NCBI GenBank assembly: GCA_000492175.2
Contig: CP097573.1
Span: 744,001-808,000, forward strand
Source of the DNA: Firmicutes bacterium ASF500
Lineage (GTDB): Bacteria; Bacillota; Clostridia; Oscillospirales; Oscillospiraceae
Length of the DNA: 64,000 nt
Direction of reading: 5' to 3'
Each line of letters opens with the position of its first letter. The stretch's first letter is position 1. Positions 43,064 through 52,423 of the stretch are shown piece after piece. The position numbers and the translations under genes are program-made. The notes beneath the pieces are model-generated. The model did not search any database. It was given only the letters and a program-made list of their open reading frames with translations, and was not told where the DNA came from.

Positions 43064-44344
43064 ATGGCAGCACCCTTTGTAGATACGGCGAAGATCACCG
43101 TCCGCTCCGGGAACGGGGGCAACGGCGTGGTGTCCTTCCACCGGGAGAAGTACGTGGCCAACGGCGGCCCAGACGGGGGCGACGGCGGCCGGGGCGGCGA
43201 CATTGTGGTGGAGGTCAACGACCACATGTCCACCCTGATGGATTTTCGCTACAAGCGCAAGTACACCGCCGGAAACGGAGCCGACGGTGCGGGCAAGCGG
43301 TGCACCGGCCGGGACGGGGAGGACCTGGTCATCCGTGTCCCCCGGGGCACAATTATCCGGGACGCCGAGACCCGGGAGATCATTCAGGACATGTCCCAGA
43401 CCGACCGGTTCGTCCTGTGCCGGGGGGGCCGGGGGGGCTGGGGCAACCAGCACTTCGCCACCCCCACCCGTCAGGTGCCCCGGTTCGCCAAGGCCGGTCT
43501 GCCCGGCCAGAGCCGGGACGTGGTACTGGAGTTGAAGCTGCTGGCCGACGTGGGCCTGGTGGGCTTCCCCAATGTGGGCAAGTCCACCCTGCTCTCCGTG
43601 GTCAGCCGGGCCCAGCCCAAGATCGCCAACTACCACTTCACCACCCTCTTCCCCAACCTGGGGGTGGTCTATGTGGAGGAGGGGGTGTCCTTCGTCATGG
43701 CGGACATCCCCGGCATCATTGAGGGAGCCGCCGAGGGGGCCGGTCTGGGCCACGACTTTTTGCGGCACATCGACCGGTGCCGCCTGCTCATCCATGTAGT
43801 GGACGTGTCCGGCTCCGAGGGCCGGGACCCGGTGGCCGACTTTGAGGCCATCAACCAGGAGCTGAAACAGTACTCCCCCGAGCTGGCCGGACGGAACATG
43901 ATCGTCGCCGCCAACAAGGTGGACATTATGGACGACCCCGCCCTGCTGGACAAGCTCCGGGCCCATGTGGAGGGCCTGGGGCTGGAGCTGATGGAAATTT
44001 CCGCCGCCGCCCACCAGGGCACCCGGGAGCTGGTCCTGCGCGCCGCCCAGCTCCTCCAGGAGCTGCCCCCCGTCACCGTCTACGAGCCCACCTATGTGGA
44101 GCGCCCCCCCGAGGTGGACACCGGCGGGGCGGTGGATATCCAGGAGTTCAACGGCACCTGGGTGGTGGACGCCCCCTGGCTCCAGCGGCTCATCGCCAAC
44201 GTCAACTTCGGAGACTACGAGTCCCGGAACTGGTTCGACCAGAAGCTGCGCCAGTCCGGTCTGTTCGACAAGCTGGAGGAGCTGGGCATCAAGGACGGGG
44301 ATATCGTGTCCATGTATGACCTGGAATTTGAGTATCAGCGATAA
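43064..44344 (+). CDS. obg: GTPase Obg
   Basis: 426 residues: Gly-rich Obg fold (1-158; NGGPDGGDGGRGGDIVVEV), G domain with GFPNVGKST (G1), DIPG (G3) and NKVD (G4), and a C-terminal OCT domain ending DLEFEYQR. Obg acts in late 50S assembly and stress control. ATG 43064 has GGAGG 8 bases upstream. It lies near rplU-rpmA as in most Firmicutes, separated here by accessory genes. Confidence 0.98.
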   Translation: MAAPFVDTAKITVRSGNGGNGVVSFHREKYVANGGPDGGDGGRGGDIVVEVNDHMSTLMDFRYKRKYTAGNGADGAGKRCTGRDGEDLVIRVPRGTIIRDAETREIIQDMSQTDRFVLCRGGRGGWGNQHFATPTRQVPRFAKAGLPGQSRDVVLELKLLADVGLVGFPNVGKSTLLSVVSRAQPKIANYHFTTLFPNLGVVYVEEGVSFVMADIPGIIEGAAEGAGLGHDFLRHIDRCRLLIHVVDVSGSEGRDPVADFEAINQELKQYSPELAGRNMIVAANKVDIMDDPALLDKLRAHVEGLGLELMEISAAAHQGTRELVLRAAQLLQELPPVTVYEPTYVERPPEVDTGGAVDIQEFNGTWVVDAPWLQRLIANVNFGDYESRNWFDQKLRQSGLFDKLEELGIKDGDIVSMYDLEFEYQR

Positions 44345-44383
44345 AAATTCACCCGTCTGCCAAGGCAGACGGGTGAATTTTAT

Positions 44384-44385
<2 letters not shown>
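44344..44385. terminator. Strong terminator between convergent obg and glnS
   Basis: An 18-base-pair perfect stem (AAAATTCACCCGTCTGCC with loop AA), A-run before and T-rich tail after, so it can serve both strands; it begins at the obg stop codon. Confidence 0.92.
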
Positions 44386-46087
<1,702 letters not shown>

Positions 46088-46163
46088 GGGCTTCTCTCCT
46101 CCTTTGTCAATGGTGCTATTTTACACCAGAACGCCTCTCCTTGCAAGTATTTCCTGAAAAGCC

Positions 46164-46192
46164 TTGTTCCCGCCGGGAAAAGGGGATATAAT
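46164..46192 (+). promoter_or_regulatory. Promoter of the thioredoxin-reductase-like gene
   Basis: TTGTTC (46164-46169), 17-base spacer and consensus TATAAT (46187-46192). Confidence 0.7.
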
Positions 46193-46198
46193 AGAGGC

Positions 46199-46267
46199 TG
46201 TAGAGACGCGTCCGCACGCCAAGCATCGCCGGCGAAAACAGCGGACGCCCCGTGAAGCGTCCCTACA
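46199..46267. repeat. Palindromic element with TGTAGRGACGC ends in a 5' UTR
   Basis: TGTAGAGACGC (46199-46209) is complementary, with one mismatch, to GCGTCCCTACA (46257-46267); internal GTCCG and CGGAC arms add to it. It lies between promoter and ribosome site of the downstream oxidoreductase gene, so it will be part of the mRNA leader. Related to elements at 27778 and 54036. Confidence 0.6.
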
Positions 46268-46280
46268 GAAGGAGAATCGC

Positions 46281-47123
46281 ATGACATACGACATCATCAT
46301 ATTGGGCTCCGGTCCCGCGGGACTGGCCGCCGCCATCGCCGCCCGGGGGCGGGACAAAAGCGTCCTGGTCATCGGCAACCCCTGGCAGGACAGCCCGCTG
46401 GCCAAGGCGGAGCGGGTAGACAACTACCCCGGCCTCCCCGGCCGGACGGGCCTGGAGCTTCTGGAGGAGCTCTATGGGCACGCCGTCGCCCTGGGCACAG
46501 AATTTGTGGTGGGCAAGGCCCTGTCCCTTCTGGAGTGGGACGGCTTCTCCATCACTGTAGGCAGTGAGGTCTATCAGGGCAAGGCCCTGATCCTGGCCCC
46601 CGGTGTGGTCCGTCAGGCCAAGTACCCCGGCGAGGAGACCTATCTGGGCCGGGGGGTGAGCTACTGCGCCACCTGCGACGGGATGCTCTATCGCGGCAAG
46701 CCGGTGGTCGTGGTGGGCCTGGCCCCCGACGCCCCCCAGGAGGCCGGTTATCTCAGCAGTCTGGGCTGTCAGGTGGTCTACGTCTCCCCCCAGCCGCCCA
46801 AGGGCCTGCCGGAGGGCATCCCCTATGTGAAGGCCGGGAGGCTGGCCGTTCAGGGGGAGCAGTCGGTCATCGGACTGGAGGCCGACGGAGCCCTTCTCCC
46901 CTGCTCCGGGGTGTTCATCCTCCGCCGGGCGGTGGCCCCCACCGACCTTCTGCCCGGTCTGGCCGCCAAGGAGGGGGCCATCCAGGTGGACCGGCGCATG
47001 GCCACCAACCTCTCCGGGGTCTTTGCCGCCGGGGACTGCACCGGCGGGCCCCTCCAGGTGTCCAAGGCGGTGGGCGAGGGCCATGTGGCCGCCCTGTCCG
47101 CCTGTGAATATCTGGACCAGTAG
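46281..47123 (+). CDS. Thioredoxin-reductase-like flavoprotein lacking NADPH-binding motifs
   Basis: 280 residues, shorter than TrxB (about 305-320). FAD is bound by IILGSGPAGLAAAIAARGR at 6-24 and GVFAAGDCTGGP near the end; the redox pair is C129/C132 (YCATCDG). The second dinucleotide loop reads VVGLAPDAPQEA instead of GGGxSAxEEA, and the HRRxxxR motif for NADPH is replaced by VSPQPPKG. This is the pattern of ferredoxin-dependent flavin thioredoxin reductases (FFTR) and related enzymes of Clostridia. Start ATG 46281, AAGGAG upstream. It likely reduces thioredoxin or a related partner with an electron donor other than NADPH. Confidence 0.88.
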   Translation: MTYDIIILGSGPAGLAAAIAARGRDKSVLVIGNPWQDSPLAKAERVDNYPGLPGRTGLELLEELYGHAVALGTEFVVGKALSLLEWDGFSITVGSEVYQGKALILAPGVVRQAKYPGEETYLGRGVSYCATCDGMLYRGKPVVVVGLAPDAPQEAGYLSSLGCQVVYVSPQPPKGLPEGIPYVKAGRLAVQGEQSVIGLEADGALLPCSGVFILRRAVAPTDLLPGLAAKEGAIQVDRRMATNLSGVFAAGDCTGGPLQVSKAVGEGHVAALSACEYLDQ

Positions 47124-47150
47124 ACACTTCCACTGTTCTTCCTCCCTGTA

Positions 47151-47191
47151 AAATCCCCCCTGACACAATAACGCTGTGTCAGGGGGGATTT
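47151..47191 (+). terminator. Intrinsic terminator after the TrxR-like gene
   Basis: AAATCCCCCCTGACACA pairs with TGTGTCAGGGGGGATTT across a 7-base loop, starting 28 bases after the stop. A second perfect hairpin (AATAACGGCCG/CGGCCGTTATT, 47211-47240) follows without a T-run; otherwise the 258-base gap holds no recognisable gene. Confidence 0.8.
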
Positions 47192-47381
47192 CATGACTTC
47201 GGGGCATAATAATAACGGCCGGGAGAACTCGGCCGTTATTGCAGGGGATGAACATGCACAGGCGGTCTTTCGACCGAGGAGAAGTATATCACAGCCTCCG
47301 GGCGTTTGCAAGAAGAAATTTAACTCAAATGAAAAAATTTTCATAAGTCACCGGGATAAAAGCTTTTTTGTGAATAATTAT

Positions 47382-47570
47382 TTACTCATTTTCGATTTTT
47401 ATACGCGGCAGCGCGTAGTCCAGCATCAGGCCGATCAACTCGTTCCGGCTGCGCCCGGTGCGGGCCGCAACTTCCTCGATTCCCTGAAGCGTCTGCTCTT
47501 TTATGCGAACAGAAAAGACTTTATAACCGTCATCTCCTCTGGGCCGAATCAAAAGATGATCTTTTTCCAT
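47382..47570 (-). CDS. Ribbon-helix-helix (CopG/Arc-type) regulator
   Basis: 62 residues. YKVFSVRIKEQTLQGIEEVA then TGRSRNELIGLMLDYAL is the RHH beta-strand and two-helix pattern. ATG 47570 has GGAGG upstream, better than an ATG nine codons before. It diverges from the 92-residue gene; a perfect GTAAAC-ATA-GTTTAC palindrome at 47590-47604 sits right before its start and is the likely autoregulatory site. It could be an antitoxin-type RHH, but no toxin is evident. Confidence 0.8.
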   Translation of the reverse strand: MEKDHLLIRPRGDDGYKVFSVRIKEQTLQGIEEVAARTGRSRNELIGLMLDYALPRIKIENE

Positions 47571-47589
47571 TGGCCTTTCCTCCTTTGGT

Positions 47590-47635
47590 GTAAACATAGT
47601 TTACCCTTGAAAATAATTAAAATCTATGTTATACT
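47590..47635. promoter_or_regulatory. RHH operator and divergent promoter
   Basis: GTAAACATAGTTTAC (47590-47604) is a 6-3-6 perfect inverted repeat. Next to it, TTGAAA (47607-47612), 17-base spacer and TATACT (47630-47635) form the plus-strand promoter of the 92-residue gene. Confidence 0.7.
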
Positions 47636-47665
47636 ATAGTTATAAAAAACATATCGGAGGAAAAC

Positions 47666-47944
47666 ATGAATAAAGATACAAATTATAGCGTAAGCAATGT
47701 TGTAGACGGACTCTGCTGCGCCGCGGTGGGCAAGCTGATGATCAGTCATATGGAACGCACACACCCCGCTGTCATCTCCCAGGCCGTGGAGAGCAAAGCG
47801 GTCCAGACGCTGGAGGCCATCCGGTATATTCTGGAAAACGACCGGCTGAGCGACCCGGAGTGCGTCCATCGGGTGGAAAAGCTGGTCCAGCTGTTTGACC
47901 GGGAGCTGAACGTCAAAATAGAGCGGCAGGGCGGCTCTGACTGA
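47666..47944 (+). CDS. Hypothetical protein, 92 residues
   Basis: Not recognised. Predicted mostly helical and soluble, Cys pair at 17-18 (GLCCAAVG), Glu/Arg-rich C-terminal helix ([20 protein letters not shown]). CGGAGG lies before the ATG, a good promoter is upstream and a terminator follows, so it is a real monocistronic gene. Divergent from an RHH regulator, which may control it. Confidence 0.7.
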
Positions 47945-47976
47945 ATTTCGGTCACTTTCTCCAAAAGAAAAAGCAG

Positions 47977-48019
47977 AAAAAAGACAGCCTTTTGCAAAAA
48001 AGCGCTGTCTTTTTTTTCG
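47977..48019 (+). terminator. Intrinsic terminator before the ABC-F gene
   Basis: AAGACAGC/GCTGTCTT stem with an A-rich flank and a run of eight T. Confidence 0.85.
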
Positions 48020-48075
48020 CCTTTGTGGTATGATGGGCTACGTATATTTTGAGCACGAAAAAGGAGCGGCAACCT

Positions 48076-49671
48076 ATGATCACTGTCACTGACCTGAGCC
48101 TGAATTACAGCGGCACTCCGCTGTTTTCTCATGTAGACCTGCAATTCCTCCGGGGCAACTGCTACGGCATCATCGGCGCCAACGGGGCCGGTAAGTCCAC
48201 CTTCCTGAAAATCCTGTCCGGGGAGCTGGACTCCACCTCCGGGCAGGTGTCCATCCTGCCCAACATCCGCATGTCGGTGTTGAAGCAGGACCAGAACGCC
48301 TACGACGCCTATCACGTGATGGACACCGTCATCATGGGCAACCAGCGCCTCTACAACATCGGCAAGGAGAAGGACGCCCTATACGCCAAGGAGGAGATGA
48401 CCGACGAGGACGGGCTCTTGGCCTGCCAGCTGGAGGAGGAGTACGCCGAACTGGGGGGCTGGGAGGCGGAATCCGACGCCAGCCGTATCCTCCAGGGCCT
48501 GGGCATCGGCACCGAGTACCACTACAGCGACATGGCCACCCTGGACGCCCGCCTCAAGGTGAAGGTCCTGCTGGCCCAGGCGCTGTTCGGCAACCCCGAC
48601 CTCCTGATGATGGACGAGCCCACCAACAACCTGGACATCGACGCCGTCAACTGGCTGGAGGACTTTCTGCTGGACTTCGAGGGTACGGTGATTGTGGTGT
48701 CCCACGACCGGCACTTCCTCAACACCGTCTGTACCCACATCGTGGACATTGACTACGGCAAAATCAAAATGTATGTGGGCAACTACGACTTCTGGTACGA
48801 GTCCTCCCAGCTGGTCCAGCAGCTCATCAAGAGCCAGAACAAGCGCAACGAGGAGAAAATCAAGGAGTTGCAGGACTTTATCTCCCGCTTCTCCGCCAAC
48901 AAGTCCAAGAGCAAGCAGGCCACCGCCCGGCGTAAGCTCCTGGACAAGCTCACCGTGGAGGAGATGCCCGCCTCCTCCCGCCGCTACCCCTGGGTGGGCT
49001 TCTCCCCCGACCGGGAGGTGGGCAAAGACATCCTCTTTGTCACCGACGTGTCCAAGACCATCGACGGGGTAAAGGTGCTGGACAAGGTGTCCTTCATCGT
49101 GGGCCACGACGAGAAGATCGCCTTTGTGGGGGACAACGAAAACGCCCACACCGTCCTCTTTAAAATTCTGGCCGGCGAGCTGGAGCCCGACGAGGGCAGT
49201 GTGAAGTGGGGCCAGACCGCCACCTTCTCCTACTTCCCCAAGGACAACAGCCCCTATTTCCAGGAGAACGAGGACGACCTGGTCCAGTGGCTGCGCCAGT
49301 TCTCCCCCGACCCCCAGGAGCAGTACCTCCGGGGTTTCCTGGGCCGGATGCTCTTCTCCGGGGACGAGGTCCACAAGCCGGTGAAGGTGCTGTCCGGCGG
49401 CGAGAAGGTGCGGTGTATGCTGTCCCGGATGATGTTGTCCGGGGCCAACGTCCTCATGCTGGACCAGCCCACCAACCACCTGGACCTGGAGTCCATCGCC
49501 GCCCTGAACAAGGGGCTGGAGGCCGTCAAATGCAACGTGCTGGTAGCCTCCCACGACCATCAGCTGATCCAGACGGTGTGCAACCGGGTCTTTGACTTCA
49601 CCGCCGACGGCAAGCTCATCGACCGCAAGACCACCTATGACGACTACCTGGCCGCCCAGCGGGAGGAGTAA
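48076..49671 (+). CDS. ABC-F family ATPase (YkpA/YbiT-like) with altered second Walker A
   Basis: 531 residues, two ABC domains joined by a charged linker, no membrane segment. Domain 1 has intact GANGAGKST and MMDEPTNNLD; its signature reads LDARLKVKV. In domain 2 the Walker A region reads GDNENAHTVLF, so the P-loop Lys is His, while the signature LSGGEKVR and LDQPTNHLD are good. ABC-F proteins bind the ribosomal E site and modulate translation or antibiotic action. ATG 48076 has AAGGAG upstream. Codon overlap with nothing; the GNAT gene follows 4 bases later. Confidence 0.93.
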   Translation: MITVTDLSLNYSGTPLFSHVDLQFLRGNCYGIIGANGAGKSTFLKILSGELDSTSGQVSILPNIRMSVLKQDQNAYDAYHVMDTVIMGNQRLYNIGKEKDALYAKEEMTDEDGLLACQLEEEYAELGGWEAESDASRILQGLGIGTEYHYSDMATLDARLKVKVLLAQALFGNPDLLMMDEPTNNLDIDAVNWLEDFLLDFEGTVIVVSHDRHFLNTVCTHIVDIDYGKIKMYVGNYDFWYESSQLVQQLIKSQNKRNEEKIKELQDFISRFSANKSKSKQATARRKLLDKLTVEEMPASSRRYPWVGFSPDREVGKDILFVTDVSKTIDGVKVLDKVSFIVGHDEKIAFVGDNENAHTVLFKILAGELEPDEGSVKWGQTATFSYFPKDNSPYFQENEDDLVQWLRQFSPDPQEQYLRGFLGRMLFSGDEVHKPVKVLSGGEKVRCMLSRMMLSGANVLMLDQPTNHLDLESIAALNKGLEAVKCNVLVASHDHQLIQTVCNRVFDFTADGKLIDRKTTYDDYLAAQREE

Positions 49672-49675
49672 CCCT

Positions 49676-50275
49676 ATGGACGGCATCCAAATCAGAACCG
49701 CTTCCGTGGAGGACGCGGCGGAGCTGCTGGAGCTGTACAGCCACTATGTCCGCCGGACCGCCATCTCCTTCGAGTGGGAGATCCCCACCCTGGAGGAGTT
49801 CCAGGGGCGCGTCCGCCGCACGCTGGAGCAATATCCTTACCTTATCGCCCACCAAGGCGGTAAGCTTCTGGGCTACGCCTACGCCGGCCCCTTCGTGGGC
49901 CGGGCGGCCTACGGCTGGTCCGCCGAGCTGACCATCTACCTGGCCCCGGAGTCCGCCAAGCGTGGGATTGGCCGGGCGCTGTATGAGGCGCTGGAGAGGG
50001 CGCTGGCGGAGATGGGGGTATGCAACCTGTACGCCTGCGTCGGCGTCCCGGCGGAGGAGGAGGACGAGTATCTGACCTTCAACAGCGCTCAGTTTCACGC
50101 CCACATGGGCTTCGTCCAGTGCGGGGAGTTTCACCGGTGCGGCTGTAAATTCGGCCGGTGGTACAGTATGGTCTGGATGGAAAAGCTGATTGGACCCCAC
50201 AGCCCCGGCCAGAGCCCGGTCCGGCCATTCCAGGGGAAAATATCCCTTGACAAGGCTCTCATCCCCGGCTTATAA
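49676..50275 (+). CDS. GNAT-family N-acetyltransferase (phosphinothricin acetyltransferase-like)
   Basis: 199 residues. IRTASVEDAAELLELYSHYV, SAELTIYLAPESAKRGIGRA (acetyl-CoA loop) and FHAHMGFVQCGEFHRCGCKF match the PAT/YncA type GNAT enzymes. The last 30 residues after WMEKLIG are an unusual tail that also encodes the purC promoter, so the native stop may have been lost or read through. It is co-transcribed with the ABC-F gene. Substrate unknown. Confidence 0.88.
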   Translation: MDGIQIRTASVEDAAELLELYSHYVRRTAISFEWEIPTLEEFQGRVRRTLEQYPYLIAHQGGKLLGYAYAGPFVGRAAYGWSAELTIYLAPESAKRGIGRALYEALERALAEMGVCNLYACVGVPAEEEDEYLTFNSAQFHAHMGFVQCGEFHRCGCKFGRWYSMVWMEKLIGPHSPGQSPVRPFQGKISLDKALIPGL

Positions 50276-50276
50276 T
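50247..50276 (+). promoter_or_regulatory. Consensus promoter of purC
   Basis: TTGACA (50247-50252), 18-base spacer, TATAAT (50271-50276), inside the 3' end of the GNAT gene. No purine riboswitch is visible in the short leader. Confidence 0.85.
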
Positions 50277-50325
50277 GCTCCCAAACCCACCTGAATTACA
50301 TAATTTGATAATGGAGGAGATTCAA

Positions 50326-51039
50326 ATGGAGAAAAAGGAACTGCTCTACGAGGGCAAGGCTAAGAAGGTCTACACCACCGACGACCCCCAGCAGCTGATC
50401 GTCTCCTATAAGGACGACGCCACCGCCTTTAACGGCCTGAAAAAGGGCACCATCGCCGGCAAGGGCGTCATCAACAACAAGATGAGCAATCTGCTCATGG
50501 CCCGGCTGGAGAAGGAGGGCATCCCCACCCACCTGGTGGAGGAGCTCAGCGAGCGGGAGACGCTGGTAAAAAAGGTGTCCATCGTCCCCCTGGAGGTCAT
50601 CGTGCGCAACATCTCCGCCGGCTCCTTCGCCAAGCGCTACGGCGTGGAGGAGGGCATTGTCTTCGAACAGCCCACCTTCGAGCTGTCCTATAAGAACGAC
50701 GACCTGGGCGACCCCCTGATGAGCGAGGACCACGCCCTGGCTTTGAAGCTGGCCACCGCCGAGGAGCTGGCCCTGATCCGCAGGTATGCCCTCACGGTGG
50801 ACAAGCTGATGCAGGAGGTGTGGTCCGAGTGCGGCGTCACTCTGGTGGACTTCAAACTGGAGTTCGGCCGTCTGTCCGACGGGACCATCGTCCTGGCCGA
50901 CGAGATCAGCCCCGACACCTGCCGCCTCTGGGACTCCGAGACCCACGAGAAGCTGGACAAGGACCGCTTCCGCCGGGACATGGGCGGCGTGGAGGCCGCC
51001 TATGAGCAGGTCATGAACCGCCTGACTCAGCACCTTTAA
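50326..51039 (+). CDS. purC: Phosphoribosylaminoimidazole-succinocarboxamide synthase
   Basis: 237 residues, full length. LLYEGKAKKVYTTDDP at the start, SYKDDATAFNGLKKG, RNISAGSFAKRYG and LVDFKLEFG are PurC signatures. It joins aspartate to CAIR in purine synthesis. ATG 50326 has GGAGG upstream. No other pur gene is adjacent. Confidence 0.98.
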   Translation: MEKKELLYEGKAKKVYTTDDPQQLIVSYKDDATAFNGLKKGTIAGKGVINNKMSNLLMARLEKEGIPTHLVEELSERETLVKKVSIVPLEVIVRNISAGSFAKRYGVEEGIVFEQPTFELSYKNDDLGDPLMSEDHALALKLATAEELALIRRYALTVDKLMQEVWSECGVTLVDFKLEFGRLSDGTIVLADEISPDTCRLWDSETHEKLDKDRFRRDMGGVEAAYEQVMNRLTQHL

Positions 51040-51050
51040 GACACACAACA

Positions 51051-51080
51051 GGGCCCGCCGTTGCCAACGGCGGGCCCTTA
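51051..51080. terminator. Terminator between convergent purC and Rrf2 gene
   Basis: GGGCCCGCCGTT and AACGGCGGGCCC pair with a 3-base loop; short T/A tail TTAAT. Confidence 0.85.
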
Positions 51081-51089
51081 ATCGATAGG

Positions 51090-51521
51090 TTATATGACAT
51101 AATTGTCTCCCGAGGACTCCCGACGCATCAGGTCGCCCACGGTAATGCCGCTGAGATAGTCGCTGATGAGCCTGTCCAGCCCCTGCCAGAGGGCGATGGT
51201 ACGGCACTCCGCGGCGTTGGCGCAGGTGCCGGAGGCCTCGTCCAGACAGGAGACGGGAGCCAGGGTATTTTCCGTCAGCCGGAGGACGGCGTCCACTGTG
51301 TACTGCTCCGGAGCCCTGGTCAGCTTGTAGCCGCCCCCCTTGCCCCGCAGGCCGCTGAGCATCCCGGCCCGCACCAGCAGCTTGATGATGCTCTCCAGAT
51401 ATTTTTCCGAAATATCCTGCCGCTGGGCGATCTCCTTCAGCGGGATGAAGCCGTCGCTCTGGTGCTCGGCCAGATCAATCATCACCCGCAGCGCGTAGCG
51501 GCCCTTTGTGGAAATCAACAT
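51090..51521 (-). CDS. Rrf2-family transcriptional regulator with putative Fe-S cysteines
   Basis: 143 residues. MLISTKGRYALRVMIDLAEH and the winged HTH with ISEKYLESIIKLLVRAG and LRGKGGGYKLTR define Rrf2. Three Cys in CLDEASGTCANAAEC (C-x7-C-x5-C) resemble the cluster ligands of IscR. ATG 51521 is preferred; the longer TTG reading has no ribosome site. A perfect CTTGAAT-ACC-ATTCAAG repeat just upstream suggests autoregulation. No isc genes are in the window. Confidence 0.9.
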   Translation of the reverse strand: MLISTKGRYALRVMIDLAEHQSDGFIPLKEIAQRQDISEKYLESIIKLLVRAGMLSGLRGKGGGYKLTRAPEQYTVDAVLRLTENTLAPVSCLDEASGTCANAAECRTIALWQGLDRLISDYLSGITVGDLMRRESSGDNYVI

Positions 51522-51541
51522 CGCAGACGCCCCTTTGACCT

Positions 51542-51558
51542 CTTGAATACCATTCAAG
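51542..51558. promoter_or_regulatory. Candidate Rrf2 operator
   Basis: CTTGAATACCATTCAAG is a perfect 7-3-7 inverted repeat 21 bases before the Rrf2-family ATG. Confidence 0.65.
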
Positions 51559-51741
51559 CGCTCTCCCAAAACACAGCTGTCTACCCCCAGAACAGACCGG
51601 GAGGCCTTGCCTCAGAACATTATACGACCTTTAGACAGAAATATCAAGTCCGATTAAAATTTGCTTTGCGTTGATCGTAATTTAGTTTTCAGCTTGTTCA
51701 CCATACTGTTGAAAGGAGTTATTCACTTGGAGAATCCGTAT

Positions 51742-52242
51742 ATGAAAGCTCTGTACACGATAAGTATCTTGCTGAGTGTTTTCCTATGTGCCTGCTCATC
51801 TGAGAGGGCTCAAAGGAATGATACATATAAAAGTACAGAGGATGTTATTGATTGCTTAACAACTAATATCGAAGATTTTGATGCAATCAAAGATTTAGTT
51901 ATCAATAACCCAGATCAGTACGGAAAACATTTAACGATTCGATGTACATATTCAAAAGACGGGATCGAATTTAACTATTTACGAGACGGGTTTACATGGA
52001 CAGGTTCTCTATCTGTAACAGTTGACCAGCTCTTCGAGGGGGAGACGATTAGCTCATTTATGGAATCATATGAGTGTAGTGACCTAATATATGAAATAGA
52101 GTATAATAGTCTACGTCTGAAATTTGAGAATGCTGGCTTGAATTCTGGATTGCTATATACAGAGAAACCTGATCAACATTGCACTGCAATAGAAGGCTAC
52201 GAGGGTTGGTATTACTTTGAATACCCGTTGGATGGCATATGA
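51742..52242 (+). CDS. Small lipoprotein of unknown function, A+T-rich
   Basis: 166 residues. Signal MKALYTISILLSVFLCACSS with lipobox LCAC. The rest is acidic, probably a small beta-rich domain; not recognised. ATG 51742 has GGAG upstream, and a TTG at 51727 with AAGGAG is an alternative. Codons are far richer in A/T than in flanking genes, indicating recent acquisition. Confidence 0.7.
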   Translation: MKALYTISILLSVFLCACSSERAQRNDTYKSTEDVIDCLTTNIEDFDAIKDLVINNPDQYGKHLTIRCTYSKDGIEFNYLRDGFTWTGSLSVTVDQLFEGETISSFMESYECSDLIYEIEYNSLRLKFENAGLNSGLLYTEKPDQHCTAIEGYEGWYYFEYPLDGI

Positions 52243-52423
52243 TTAAATCATAGTTTTTTCGTTCCTCCATTTTGAGGTAAGGCATTCCAGGGTGTCGAAG
52301 TCTGATTTCCCACCAAGGCGTAAAGGTAACTTGCAGGAAGGGAGATGAGTCCTGGGCCGCATATGCGGGCTGGAGGCTTATTAACGCATTGTAAGGCCGT
52401 AGAAGCTTTTTTCAACTGAGAGG
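52243..52423. other. Intergenic stretch with no recognised gene
   Basis: 181 bases between the two A+T-rich orphan genes. It is richer in G+C than they are and contains short complementary arms (GCCGCATATGCGGGC around 52357) but no coding frame or promoter I can support. It may be a remnant or an unrecognised structured RNA. Confidence 0.3.

Noticed and set aside
47382..47944. Toxin-antitoxin pair
   Set aside because: RHH and orphan gene are divergent and the orphan shows no toxin motif; listed only as a possibility.
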